Position numbers and translations under genes: made by a program. Below, in pieces: positions 55,794 to 64,000 of a stretch of 64,000 bases of DNA (the stretch's first letter is position 1; the number at the start of each line of letters is the position of its first letter). The stretch is taken from NCBI GenBank assembly GCA_013298145.1, contig JAAFJO010000001.1, positions 434,001-498,000 of the forward strand. Direction: 5' to 3'. The notes under the pieces were generated by a model, which was not told the DNA's origin, made no database searches, and saw only the letters and a list, made by a program, of their open reading frames with translations. Source of the DNA: Betaproteobacteria bacterium (lineage in GTDB: Bacteria; Pseudomonadota; Gammaproteobacteria; Burkholderiales; Casimicrobiaceae).

Positions 55794-56688
55794 GAGATGT
55801 CTCCTTAGTTAATTGATGAAGGACTGCTGAAAGATAGGAAATAAAGTCATTACTGATCGCTGAATTCTCAGACCGCTGCGGACGTAGTGCCTTGATTGCA
55901 ATTGCCAAGTCAATATCAAGTGGGCGCATCACCACTTTAGTAGGATTAGCCGATGCCGCACTAATTGCATCAATCAGCGCGATGCCCAGCCCCGCCTCTG
56001 CCATCGCAAGTGCAACGTGATAAGTCTGAACCGTAATCGCACTATTGATAAGTACGCCTGTGTTGGCAAACGCCTTATTGATGACTTGTCCAAGAGGATC
56101 TTGGCTGCTAAGACAGATGATTCGCACCTGCTTCAGCTCCGCGAGTCCGATTCGCCCGACTGATGTAAGCATTCCGTGCGGGGCCACACAAACCACCGGC
56201 GCTTCGCAAATGGTGCGACTTTCCACATTTGCATGTGGCGGAACATCGAATGCGATCCCAACGTCAATCTGTTGCAGCGCGCAGGCTTGTAATATCGCCG
56301 ACGAATGCTGCGTCTGAACATGTATCTCGCACTGTGGGCTGATATCGAATAGCTTCTTCAACGCTAACGGTAGCGCCTGCGGACCGATGGCAGGCACGAC
56401 CCCAATTCTGAGTGAGTGTTGAGCGTGCGCTCGCAGCTCCTTGGCATGTTCCTGCACGACAGACAGGTCAACGAAAAGGCGCTCTATGTGCGGGAATAGT
56501 CTCAACGCGCGCTCCGTCGGCACCATACCCGAGGGGGTTCTTTCGAAGAGCGGGTAGCCCAGTTGCGCTTCTGCGTGCGCCAAGATGCGCGAGACCGCTG
56601 GCTGTGAAACATGCATTCGTTTCGCCGCCGCACTGATTGTCCCGGTCTTCATGATGGCGTTAAACGCCTCGATATGCCTGAGTTTCAT
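55786..56688 (-). CDS. LysR-family regulator of the TAXI/amino-acid cluster
   Basis: The 300-residue regulator starts MKLRHIEAFNAIMKTGTISAAAKRMHVSQPAVSRILAHAE-like, a winged-helix domain, and has a type 2 periplasmic-binding effector domain. Its last 8 bases overlap the start of the TAXI receptor, so unusually for LysR regulators it is co-directional with its likely targets and lies inside the operon between the ornithine-cyclodeaminase-like gene and the transporter. Effector identity is unknown; an amino acid or its keto acid is plausible from the context. Confidence 0.92.
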   Translation of the reverse strand: MKLRHIEAFNAIMKTGTISAAAKRMHVSQPAVSRILAHAEAQLGYPLFERTPSGMVPTERALRLFPHIERLFVDLSVVQEHAKELRAHAQHSLRIGVVPAIGPQALPLALKKLFDISPQCEIHVQTQHSSAILQACALQQIDVGIAFDVPPHANVESRTICEAPVVCVAPHGMLTSVGRIGLAELKQVRIICLSSQDPLGQVINKAFANTGVLINSAITVQTYHVALAMAEAGLGIALIDAISAASANPTKVVMRPLDIDLAIAIKALRPQRSENSAISNDFISYLSAVLHQLTKETSHV

Positions 56689-56714
56689 ATGATTGAGCGC
56701 CAGATAATCAGCGA

Positions 56715-57629
56715 TTATCGATAGTAGCGATACAAGTACGCGCAGATCGCAACATCAGAAAGCCCTACGCCTACAGACTTAAAGATTCGAATCCCGTCGC
56801 TTGCCTTCTTGGCACCATTTGCGTTAACGATCATGTCGCCAATCTCAACGATGGGTAGCATTTCAGTAACGCCTTGCGGCAACTGAGCAAATTCGCCAGC
56901 CTCTGCACAACTTTGTGGTCGCCATTCGACGATGATCTCGCTGGCGCGACGCATCGCAGCCTCGTCAATTTCTCGACTCTGCGGTTTACTCGATCCGATA
57001 GCGGCGACGAATGCATTTGCAGGTAGCGAAGCGCCATCAAACAATGGCTCGCTTGAACGTGTAGCCGTTACAAAATTGGAGCACTCACTGAGCGCACGGG
57101 CGGTACCGCTCGCAACTGCATTTATCCCCAGTGTTGCACGCGCCTTTTGAGCAAAGGTAAGCGACTCTTCATCACTGACACCGACCACATGCAGTTCGCC
57201 GATCTGCCAGCGTTGCGATAGACATTGCAGGTGCGACCAAGCCTGGATTCCCGTGCCGAATATCGCAAGAGATTCCATTGACTTTACCCCCGCGACTTCA
57301 AAGGCAAGCTGAGTAAGCGCCGCCGTCCGAAACGCGGTCACCTCGTTGGCGTCTACAGCGCAAAGGTGTTCGCCGGTGGTTGAATCAAACAGATTGACGA
57401 GGAAGTTAAATTTCCCAGCAATGGTGGGGTACGACTTGACGCCCATCACGCCAACAGCAGGAAGGATCGCGCCCATGACGCTTAGCGAGACCGGCGAGAG
57501 ACTGGCGCGTAATCGCGGGAGAATAACGGCCTGATTCGATGCATGCTGCAAGAATGCGCTACGTAGTAACTCAACACAGGTTGAGTATGAGAGCGCCTGC
57601 TTCACTTGTTGATCTGATATGTGCATCAT
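56715..57629 (-). CDS. Ornithine cyclodeaminase/mu-crystallin family enzyme
   Basis: The 304-residue protein has the OCD/mu-crystallin pattern: VMGVKSYPTIAGKFNFLVNLFD with the conserved lysine, then ANEVTAFRTAALTQLAFEVAG and the NAD-binding LAIFGTGIQAWSHLQC. Family members deaminate ornithine to proline or reduce cyclic imino acids and ketimines; which applies here cannot be read from the sequence. The VEWRPQSCAEAGEF stretch differs from the usual D-D-R motif. It follows the binding-protein gene by 3 bp and precedes LysR by 26 bp. Confidence 0.9.
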   Translation of the reverse strand: MMHISDQQVKQALSYSTCVELLRSAFLQHASNQAVILPRLRASLSPVSLSVMGAILPAVGVMGVKSYPTIAGKFNFLVNLFDSTTGEHLCAVDANEVTAFRTAALTQLAFEVAGVKSMESLAIFGTGIQAWSHLQCLSQRWQIGELHVVGVSDEESLTFAQKARATLGINAVASGTARALSECSNFVTATRSSEPLFDGASLPANAFVAAIGSSKPQSREIDEAAMRRASEIIVEWRPQSCAEAGEFAQLPQGVTEMLPIVEIGDMIVNANGAKKASDGIRIFKSVGVGLSDVAICAYLYRYYR

Positions 57630-57632
57630 GAA

Positions 57633-58553
57633 TTAATCGAGGTACCAGTCATTAACAGTAGATCGAGGAACGCGGATCACCTCGCGCAGCATTAGTGGCA
57701 TTGGCAGCTTAAGGTTGATTCCATCCGGAGGCGTCGAGCGCTCGAACCATCGCTGATAAAGCGCCTTAAGCTCCCCACCCAACGCCAAACGCGCCACATG
57801 CTCGTCGACAAGCCGCTTGAAAGTGGGCTCGCCCTTTGGAAACATAATCGCGTAGGGTTCAATCGAAAGCGCTTTGCCGATGACGTCGAAGTCATCGGGG
57901 TTTTTTGCACGTGCCTTGAACCCAAAGAGCAAAACATCATCCATTGCGAATGCGTACGCGCGGCCCGCCTCGACCTCAGAGAAGCCTTTTGCGTGATCGT
58001 CGACGGAATCGATAGTGAGATTCAGCAATCGCCCTTCACTTAGCTTGCGTAACGTGTCCAGGTTTGTGCTGCCTTTAGTCGATACCACCCGTTTGCCGCG
58101 CAAATCCTCAATTTCCTTAATGTTGTCAGCGCGCCTCACGATAAAGCGGGACGACGAAATGTAGTGAGGTATTGTGAAGTCGACGATTTTTCGGCGTGCG
58201 GCATTGTTGGTCGTAGACCCACACTCAAGATCGGCCTTGCCTTCGCTAATCGCCTGAAAGCGCGTCGCCGAGGTCACTGGAATAAAACGAGTTTCAATTT
58301 CACTGAGCTTTAGATGCTTTCGAATTGCCTCAACGATCGATTTGCAGATGTCAATGGAATAGCCAATTGGCGCACGCTGGTCATCCAGGTAAGAAAACGG
58401 AAACGATGCTTCTCGGTAAGCAATCGTCACCGCTTTGGCGCTAGCTATCCGCGATAAAAGCTCTGCGTTTCCGACGCTCGGACGGAGTAAACAGGCGCTA
58501 GCGAGAAGCACGCTGGCGATCGTCTTTACGGACATTGAAAACTTTGTAGCCAT
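57633..58553 (-). CDS. Family 3 periplasmic amino-acid-binding protein
   Basis: The 306-residue receptor has a signal peptide (SVKTIASVLLASACLLRPSVGNA) and the polar-amino-acid binding pattern: YREASFPFSYLDDQRAPIGYSIDICKSI, then GKADLECGSTTNNAARRKIVDFTIPHY and VVSTKGSTNL, typical of GltI-like glutamate/aspartate or similar binders. No ABC permease lies next to it, so it may share the components of another importer. It overlaps the upstream oxidase gene by 28 bases, so both are translated from one mRNA. Confidence 0.9.
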   Translation of the reverse strand: MATKFSMSVKTIASVLLASACLLRPSVGNAELLSRIASAKAVTIAYREASFPFSYLDDQRAPIGYSIDICKSIVEAIRKHLKLSEIETRFIPVTSATRFQAISEGKADLECGSTTNNAARRKIVDFTIPHYISSSRFIVRRADNIKEIEDLRGKRVVSTKGSTNLDTLRKLSEGRLLNLTIDSVDDHAKGFSEVEAGRAYAFAMDDVLLFGFKARAKNPDDFDVIGKALSIEPYAIMFPKGEPTFKRLVDEHVARLALGGELKALYQRWFERSTPPDGINLKLPMPLMLREVIRVPRSTVNDWYLD

Positions 58554-59800
58554 GTCTGACCTCCTTCTTTTTCAGTTGCGCCGCTTCGCGCACTCATCCG
58601 CTCAACTAAAGCACGCGCTAACCAAAACGATGATGCAAACGAGAGCGTTAGTCCAAGGCCGCCATGCCCAACATTGAGGTAGAGGCCAGCGACTGAAGAA
58701 CGACCGAATATCGGGACGCCGGAGGGCGTCGCTGGTCTGAAGCCAACCCACGGCGAAATCTCTTTGAAGTTGCCAAACTCGCCAAATAGATCGAGCGCAC
58801 TTTTTGAAAGTTGATCCACGCGGGCCTGTTCAATACTCGAGTCGTGGCCCACCAGCTCTGCCATACCTGCGATGCGAAGGCGATTCCCCAAACGTGCGTA
58901 GACTATTTTTTTCGCGCTATCGGTAATGCTGACAGATGGAGCGGCGGCGTCCTGCGTGATGGGCACCGTGATGCTGTAGCCTTTGAGCGGCTCGATAGGA
59001 AGGTGTATGCCTAAAGGGCGCAACAAGCGTTTGCTTTGCGTTCCCGCAGCAACTACATACGCGTCCGCTCGTAATTCACCAATACTGGTGATCAGTCGAT
59101 CAGCAGAATTTCCGGTCACGCAAACACGCCCCACCTGGGCGCGCACAAAACGAAAGCCGCCGCGCTCAGACAAGGCCGACATCAGCTTTTCGCATAACTT
59201 TGCCGTATCTACTACGGCCTCGGTGGGTGTCCAAATCGCGCCTACGATGTTTGCAGCATCGCGTGCGAGTGCAGGTTCAATGGCGACACATTCCTCGGCA
59301 GTTACGGCGCGTTGTTCAGAGCCGAGCTTCGCTTGAAGCGCCACTTGTCGCTGCGCACTATTGAAACTCGGTTGATCTCGGAATAGCACTAATTTCCCAG
59401 CGACCCGATAATCCGCCGTTGCTGATTCTTGTTCAAAGAAGTCGACGGCCAAGGCGCGGCTCTCGTGCGCCAATTTCAAAAGCAACTCGGTAGTATTGAC
59501 GACACTTGAACGGTTACAAGCGCGCATAAAACCTGCGAGCCAGCGATAAAAGTCGAGGTCGCATCTCCAGCGCACTCGCAAGGGCGACTGCTTCTGCCAC
59601 AAGAGTGATGGAATTTTGGCAATCACACTTGGATCGGCAAGCGGCGCGACGAAGTCGTAGCTGAGCTGACCACCGTTGCCCCCTGACGCGCCGCTTCCGG
59701 GTTCGCCAGAATCGACGAGCGTTACGTCGACCCCCAACTTGGCCAGATACCAAGCGGTCGTCAAACCGACAATACCTGCGCCTATAACCGCTACGTGCAC
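58526..59800 (-). CDS. D-amino acid dehydrogenase/DAO-family FAD oxidoreductase
   Basis: The 424-residue protein has the FAD-binding start MHVAVIGAGIVGLTTAWYLAKLGVDVTLVD with GxGxxG and the DAO layout: GASGGNGGQLS, DTAKLCEKLM, YVVAAGTQSKRLL and PATPSGVPIFGRSSVAGLYLNVGHGGLGLTLS near the C-terminus. It resembles DadA, which oxidatively deaminates D-amino acids to keto acids and passes electrons to the membrane. With the binding protein and the ornithine-cyclodeaminase-like enzyme it suggests uptake and oxidation of an unusual or D-amino acid. It is the first gene of the minus-strand operon. Confidence 0.92.
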   Translation of the reverse strand: MHVAVIGAGIVGLTTAWYLAKLGVDVTLVDSGEPGSGASGGNGGQLSYDFVAPLADPSVIAKIPSLLWQKQSPLRVRWRCDLDFYRWLAGFMRACNRSSVVNTTELLLKLAHESRALAVDFFEQESATADYRVAGKLVLFRDQPSFNSAQRQVALQAKLGSEQRAVTAEECVAIEPALARDAANIVGAIWTPTEAVVDTAKLCEKLMSALSERGGFRFVRAQVGRVCVTGNSADRLITSIGELRADAYVVAAGTQSKRLLRPLGIHLPIEPLKGYSITVPITQDAAAPSVSITDSAKKIVYARLGNRLRIAGMAELVGHDSSIEQARVDQLSKSALDLFGEFGNFKEISPWVGFRPATPSGVPIFGRSSVAGLYLNVGHGGLGLTLSFASSFWLARALVERMSARSGATEKEGGQTWLQSFQCP

Positions 59801-60029
59801 GCTGCAACCCTCGCTTCAAATCTGCTCTTGCGAGGCATGTTATGGAGCGCATGCGAGATCGTCCAATTCAATTCTGGACGTCTCCCCATAACTGTTGGGA
59901 ATGCCCTGAGCGGGTAGACAGAAAGGCGTTGTTCGGGAGATTTACCTATCCTGAGACGGTTTTTTCGTCGACCAAAATTATTGTTATCACCGGCTTTTGT
60001 AGGAGCGGCTTTGCCGAAATTTTTGTGCG

Positions 60030-60180
60030 GTGTCCCTCTCCCTTGAGGGGAGAGGGTGCCCGACAGGGCGGGAGAGGGTGACGCTTAACAACCCAATCTG
60101 TGACAACTGCGCGAGCCGCGATCCCCCTCTCCCGTCACTTCGTGACACCCTCCCCCTCCAGGGGGGAGGGGAAGCAACGC
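60030..60180. repeat. Palindromic repeats, CCCTCTCCC...GGGAGAGGG family
   Basis: CCCTCTCCCTTGAGGGGAGAGGG (a hairpin) and a second, less regular CCCCCTCTCCCGTCACTTCG/GGGGGAGGGG unit lie between the DadA-like promoter region and the second TAXI gene. The family is the one inserted in mnmG and the LysE-type gene. Confidence 0.7.
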
Positions 60181-60193
60181 TCTCCGCGCCCAG

Positions 60194-60226
60194 AAAAAAA
60201 GCCGCACGAAAGCGGCCCTTTTTTTT
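60194..60226 (-). terminator. Terminator after the second TAXI gene
   Basis: GCCGC-ACGAAA-GCGGC is flanked by A and T runs on both sides; it lies 17 bp beyond the copy 2 stop in the minus direction and could also work from the other side. Confidence 0.8.
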
Positions 60227-60242
60227 GCGCCAACACAGCGCC

Positions 60243-61202
60243 TTATTTCACCAGTCCGACTTCTTTATAGAACCGTTCTGCGCCTGGGTGCAGCGGGATG
60301 CCCGCGCCTGCGATTGCGCCTGCGAGCTGGATGGCTTTGCCTTTGGCATGGCCTGAGTCGAGCGCTTTGCGGGTGTTGTCATTCCACAGCGCTTTGGTGA
60401 TGTTGTAGACAAGCGTTGTGTCTTGCTTCGCGCTCGTGACCCACTGCGCACCGACGGCAAGCGTTTTCACGGCACCCACGCCTTTGTAGGTGTCTGCGGG
60501 AATCGTATCGGCGCTATAGAAGCCGAATTGCTTGGTGAGCTTTTCTGCTTCCGGGCCAGTGATGGGCAGGATATCGATGCCGCCGGTCGCGGTGAGCTCT
60601 GCAATGGCGCCTGCAGGATAGCCGCCCACGAAGAAGAACGCATCGAGCGAGTTGTCTTTGACTTTCTCACCGGCCGCATTGGGCTTTAAGTTCTCCACCT
60701 TGATGTCTTTCTCCGAGATACCGTAGGCGGCGAGGATCGCGCGGGCATTTACCAGCGTGCCAGAGCCTGGCTCATCGAGCGAGACGCGCTTGCCTTTCAA
60801 ATCAGCAATGGTTTTGATGTTCGCGCCTTTGCGCACGACGAGATGAAAGCTCTCGGGATACAAGTTCGCGATCAAGCGCAGATCGGTGACCTTTGGTTTG
60901 CCTTCGAAGGTGCCCGTGCCGGTGAACGCCCAGTAGGCGACGTCGGCTTGTGAGAAACCGCTCTCAGCACCACCGCCTGCGATGGCGTTTACGTTGGCGA
61001 CTGAGCCGTTGGATGCAACGGCTGTCGCCACGAGGTTCGGCACTGCGGGTTGCGAAATCGCATTTGCGATCAAGCCACCGATGGGGTAGTACGTCCCCGC
61101 GGTGCCACCCGTATTAATACGGAAAAAAGTTTGTGCCGATGCCGTGGCAACGAGCGCGAACGCGCTAGCGCCGATCAGCGCAGAAAGAAAATTACGTTTC
61201 AT
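60243..61202 (-). CDS. TAXI-family TRAP transporter receptor, copy 2
   Basis: The 319-residue receptor has the signal peptide MKRNFLSALIGASAFALVAT (cut near ASAQT) and a mature part identical to copy 1 at 54804-55793 as far as I can compare. It is not next to a permease; its nearest is the copy 1 permease at 52483. A terminator follows, so it is a single-gene unit. GGGGGC precedes the ATG. The two copies are direct repeats of 887 bases spaced 5439 bases apart. Confidence 0.92.
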   Translation of the reverse strand: MKRNFLSALIGASAFALVATASAQTFFRINTGGTAGTYYPIGGLIANAISQPAVPNLVATAVASNGSVANVNAIAGGGAESGFSQADVAYWAFTGTGTFEGKPKVTDLRLIANLYPESFHLVVRKGANIKTIADLKGKRVSLDEPGSGTLVNARAILAAYGISEKDIKVENLKPNAAGEKVKDNSLDAFFFVGGYPAGAIAELTATGGIDILPITGPEAEKLTKQFGFYSADTIPADTYKGVGAVKTLAVGAQWVTSAKQDTTLVYNITKALWNDNTRKALDSGHAKGKAIQLAGAIAGAGIPLHPGAERFYKEVGLVK

Positions 61203-61217
61203 AAGTGCCCCCTGAAA

Positions 61218-61787
61218 TCACGAGTGTGAACTGCACTCGATTGTAGGGCCGCTGCTTGCAGGCTTCGCGCGAATCGTTCGCTGTCTCGGTACTGCACCGT
61301 TGCCGCAGTGATATGTGACTCGGCCCGGCCGCGAGCTCAGAGGTCGAGTGAACAGGTAGCGAACGCGACCGAAAACGCACCCGCACCGACGTTGATGCTC
61401 CCGGCCATGCATGACGACCCTGACGTCGAGCGCTTTGTCAAGGTTGTGCGTGAGCCAGCCGACCGAGTTGCCACCCCTGGCCTTCGCGCATGGATACAGA
61501 TAGAAAAGAGCGTTTGGCATGACGAGTGCGTACACGTAAGGTCGAAGCGTGTCGATTTGTTGAACCATGCGCTTGGCAGAAACACCCGCTTCCAATTGAC
61601 GCACAGCTTCTGCCATCACCACCCCTTGCCCCGCGAACACCGTTTCCGAGTCAAGCATCCACATCTTGAACGGATCGCGGAAATTCATGTTTCGGCGTGC
61701 ACGTCCGTGCACGAGCATGAGGCTTTGTGCCGCCACAAGCGGGTTCAAGTAAGTCTTGCTACGGCTCGATTCAATCGGAATTTCCAC
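61218..61787 (-). CDS. Doubtful hypothetical protein, possibly frameshifted
   Basis: The first 90 or so residues (SLMLVHGRARRNMNFRDPFK, AVRQLEAGVSAKRMVQQIDT, YVYALVMPNALFYLYPCAKA) look protein-like; the last 100 are arginine, cysteine and glycine rich and look like an out-of-frame tail. I recognise no family. It may be a decayed gene whose true frame ended near 61480, or not a gene at all. A long frame also exists on the plus strand here, with a less protein-like translation. Confidence 0.3.
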   Translation of the reverse strand: MEIPIESSRSKTYLNPLVAAQSLMLVHGRARRNMNFRDPFKMWMLDSETVFAGQGVVMAEAVRQLEAGVSAKRMVQQIDTLRPYVYALVMPNALFYLYPCAKARGGNSVGWLTHNLDKALDVRVVMHGREHQRRCGCVFGRVRYLFTRPLSSRPGRVTYHCGNGAVPRQRTIRAKPASSGPTIECSSHS

Positions 61788-62179
61788 CGCTTAATCGGTG
61801 CTACGACGCAACATCGATTGCACAAACGCTCGCGTTTCAAGCGCCGACAACGGCTTGCGCTGCGCTCGAATGCCTCAGTGCGCAATGTCTTTGCGAAAGA
61901 CGTCGAGCGTGCTGCACTCATCGCGGGGATCAACGAATCGCTCACCATCGATGTGTATTTTGATTGGCAGCGCGGCAACCTCGCGTTCACGCAAGCGCCA
62001 GCGAGACGTGCAAATCACGGTTGTTAGGTTGCCGAACGAGGTGCAGATCTATAATAACACAATCATCGTCGCCGTTTTTTAATCAGGTCAAGACGTTACC
62101 AATAGATTTTCACAACTTACCAATAGTTGCCATTGTTGCCCCAACAAAAACGGCGGTTGAGAGAAAAAGCTGGTGTTTA
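61788..62179. other. Intergenic region without a supported gene
   Basis: Open frames cross it on both strands but none has a start, ribosome site and protein-like composition together. The segment near 62085-62180 is AT richer and has ACCAATAG direct repeats (around 62099 and 62120). Confidence 0.45.
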
Positions 62180-63190
62180 TTAGTCGAGCTTTACACCCGC
62201 AGTTTCAATCACGCGCTTCCACTTTTCGGCTTCTGCACGCATGGTTTGCGCGAGCGCGGCTGGCGTCCCGCCCACAGGCTCCGCGCCTTGAGTTGCGAAA
62301 CGATCTTTGACTTCTGCGCTCTGCACAGCCTTTGCCACTTCGCGCTGGAGGCGATCAACGATGTCAGCCGGTGTTTTTGCGGGCGCGTAAAGCCCAAAAT
62401 AGGTGTTCACTTCATAACCCGGCAACCCCGACTCCATTACGGTGGGTACGTTCGGCAACAGCGGCGAGCGCTTGGCTGAGGTGACGGCGAGCGCACGCAC
62501 TTTTCCGCCGTTGATGTGAGGTAGCGCGGAGACAATCGAATCGAAAATCATCTGAACTTGACCGCTCATCACATCAGGCATCGCAAGCGCAGTGCCTTTG
62601 TAGGGCACGTGCGTGATGCGCGTGGCCGACACTTGTTTGAAGAGCTCGCTCTGCAGATGCACGATGGTGCCATTACCGCTTGATGCGTAGTTGAGCTTGT
62701 CGGGCTGCGCTTTTGCAAGCGCGACCAATTGGCGAACATCGGCAACTTGAAGGTTCGGCGCAACGACGAGTACATTGGTCGCAGTCGCGACTTCGCTGAT
62801 CGGTACGAAATCACGCTCAGCCACGTAGCCCAAGTTCTTATAAAGATACGGCGCAATCGAATGCGTTGAGGTTGTTCCCAGGAGCAGCGTGTAGCCATCC
62901 GGCGCAGCCTTCATCAGTTCGCTGCTGCCAAGCGTTCCGCCCGCCCCCGGACGGTTCTCAACGATCACTGTTTGCCCTAGTTGGGCGACCAATTTCTGCG
63001 CGACGGTGCGACCGATGATGTCGGTTGCGCCACCCGGCGGAAAGGGAACGATCAGGCGGATCGGTTTATTGGGGTACGCCCCCGGCGCGGCAGGGGCGGG
63101 TGTCGAGGTTTGCGCGTGAGCCCCCACGGTGAGAAGCGCTGCGACCACGCTTAAAAGCGGAAGCCAAGAAGAAATTAGCGAATGTTTCAT
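62180..63190 (-). CDS. Bug/TctC-family periplasmic substrate-binding protein
   Basis: The 336-residue receptor has a signal peptide (MKHSLISSWLPLLSVVAALL, cut near AHAQT), a short proline-rich linker (TSTPAPAAPGAYP) and the Bug pattern NKPIRLIVPFPPGGATDIIGR, then KLNYASSGNGTIVHLQSELF and the C-terminal KRVIETAGVKLD. It is diverged from the Bug protein at 32851. It stands alone without tctAB or a catabolic neighbour; such orphan receptors are typical of Burkholderiales. Confidence 0.93.
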   Translation of the reverse strand: MKHSLISSWLPLLSVVAALLTVGAHAQTSTPAPAAPGAYPNKPIRLIVPFPPGGATDIIGRTVAQKLVAQLGQTVIVENRPGAGGTLGSSELMKAAPDGYTLLLGTTSTHSIAPYLYKNLGYVAERDFVPISEVATATNVLVVAPNLQVADVRQLVALAKAQPDKLNYASSGNGTIVHLQSELFKQVSATRITHVPYKGTALAMPDVMSGQVQMIFDSIVSALPHINGGKVRALAVTSAKRSPLLPNVPTVMESGLPGYEVNTYFGLYAPAKTPADIVDRLQREVAKAVQSAEVKDRFATQGAEPVGGTPAALAQTMRAEAEKWKRVIETAGVKLD

Positions 63191-63392
63191 ATGAGAAGCA
63201 GATCGAAAATGCAGTCTTCAGATGCTAGTCGAGCCGCCTGCTGTGTCCGGCATCGCCTTGCTCGAATCGGAAACGCACTTTCGTACATAATGGATGGGTT
63301 GGCAGCGGGTCACCGCGTTTCGCCAACGAGAGCGCGGGGGCTACGCGTTTGATCGCATTTCAACGAGCGATCGACTCATTCAGGAGTTACTC

Positions 63393-64000
63393 ATGTTGAA
63401 CTCAAAAATCCGTTGTGCTGCTGCGTTTTGCGCTGTGGCAATCCCAGCCATTGCTTGCTCGCAAAGTAAGTTTTATGTGGGCGCGGCGCTTGGCGTTACC
63501 AACACCAGCGGCAACTACTCAGACCAAGTTCGCAATGCGGGCGAGCCGTTTCCAGGCTTCAGGCTCGTCACTGCAGGCCGCGATGGCAGCTCAGATACCG
63601 GCGGGCGAATTTCGCTCGGCTACAGCCTGTCTCCTAACTTCGCTGTTGAGCTTGGCTACGCCAACTTCGGCAAGCAGGACGTCGCTTATCAATTCGAAAA
63701 AACGACGGGCTTGATCCCCGCGCAACGATTCTTCACCTCGCAGGGCCGCCTCAAACTCGACGGCGCAACCCTCGATGCTGTTGGCACATTGCCGATTACG
63801 CCAAAGTTTTCTGCGAATGCTCGACTGGGCGTGTTCAGCGGCACACTACGTTATCGCGAAGTGCAGGAGTTCCTGAATCAAGGCACAACGGTGTTCACGA
63901 AGAACGCGAATTTCACCGAGCTGCATTGGGGCATGGGCGCGTCTTACCGAATCAACGACAAGCTCGACGCGACGCTCGATTACACCCAAGCGCAAGGCGT
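63393..64000 (+). CDS. Outer-membrane beta-barrel protein (OmpA-like/OmpW-type), 5' part
   Basis: The gene starts with an ATG at 63393 after AGGAG and runs off the window end; 202 codons are visible. It has a signal peptide (CAAAFCAVAIPAIACS) and alternating strands such as FYVGAALGVTNTSGNYSDQ, GRISLGYSLSPNFAVELGYA and FSANARLGVFSGTLRYR, typical of small 8-stranded outer-membrane barrels (OmpA N-domain or OmpW-like). The large loop GKQDVAYQFEKTTG and the FTELHWGMGASYRI strand support the call. Its function is unknown. Confidence 0.82.
   Translation, partial: MLNSKIRCAAAFCAVAIPAIACSQSKFYVGAALGVTNTSGNYSDQVRNAGEPFPGFRLVTAGRDGSSDTGGRISLGYSLSPNFAVELGYANFGKQDVAYQFEKTTGLIPAQRFFTSQGRLKLDGATLDAVGTLPITPKFSANARLGVFSGTLRYREVQEFLNQGTTVFTKNANFTELHWGMGASYRINDKLDATLDYTQAQG

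Noticed and set aside
61308..62027. A 239-codon plus-strand frame opposite the doubtful minus-strand gene
   Set aside because: Arg, Cys and His rich translation, no ribosome site and no family; the opposite strand is more protein-like for part of its length.

Overview
The window comes from the replication-origin side of a proteobacterial chromosome, most likely a betaproteobacterium of the order Burkholderiales. This rests on the dnaN-gyrB pair at the left end, the mnmG-rsmG-parA-parB block with parS sites, GTP-type PEP carboxykinase, two tripartite-tricarboxylate (Bug/TctC) receptors, a DUF4148 protein, an IPTL-CTERM protein and a moderate-to-high G+C content. Genus-level placement is inference only. 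I saw no rRNA, tRNA or CRISPR array.

Layout. 1-3.6 kb: the end of dnaN, gyrB and a small membrane protein. 3.6-6.9 kb: a hicBA toxin-antitoxin pair with a decayed hicB copy, a lone XRE regulator, an EamA exporter and a low-molecular-weight tyrosine phosphatase. 6.9-15.4 kb: the segregation block. A roughly 400 bp imperfect palindrome centred on a perfect parS site precedes mnmG. mnmG itself carries an in-frame insert of about 210 codons encoding a DUF559 nuclease-like domain bordered by palindromic repeats. rsmG, two small genes, a LysE exporter (also with an in-frame repeat), parA, two tandem acetyltransferases and parB follow. 15.4-29.9 kb: housekeeping and accessory genes, including a DUF4148 protein, a two-component system with duplicated operators, a cytochrome c, pckG, panB and an orphan ParA-like ATPase. 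It also holds a frameshifted LuxR-type regulator followed by a lux-box-like palindrome, a 38-codon double-glycine peptide gene and a terminator.

29.9-37 kb: a phosphonate/phosphite-type ABC importer (phnD, phnC, two phnE) split by a cassette of tartrate/malate dehydrogenase, Bug receptor and LysR regulator. 37-52 kb: glmU, an M16 protease, envelope proteins, a 255 bp MITE-like element with TA flanks, a secreted hydrolase, and a divergent pair of a leucine-rich IPTL-CTERM surface protein and a secreted subtilisin. 52-61.2 kb: an apparent amino-acid transport and oxidation cluster (TRAP-TAXI permease and receptor, LysR, ornithine-cyclodeaminase-like protein, amino-acid binding protein, DadA-like oxidase). 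It is bounded by two TAXI receptor genes that share about 887 apparently identical bases but have different signal peptides. 61-64 kb: a doubtful ORF, a second Bug receptor and the start of an outer-membrane beta-barrel gene.

Short palindromic repeats of at least four families are scattered through the intergenic DNA, and in two places lie inside open reading frames without breaking them. The three observations I rate highest are the nested parS palindrome, the nuclease-bearing insert in mnmG and the LuxR/lux-box/GG-peptide unit.
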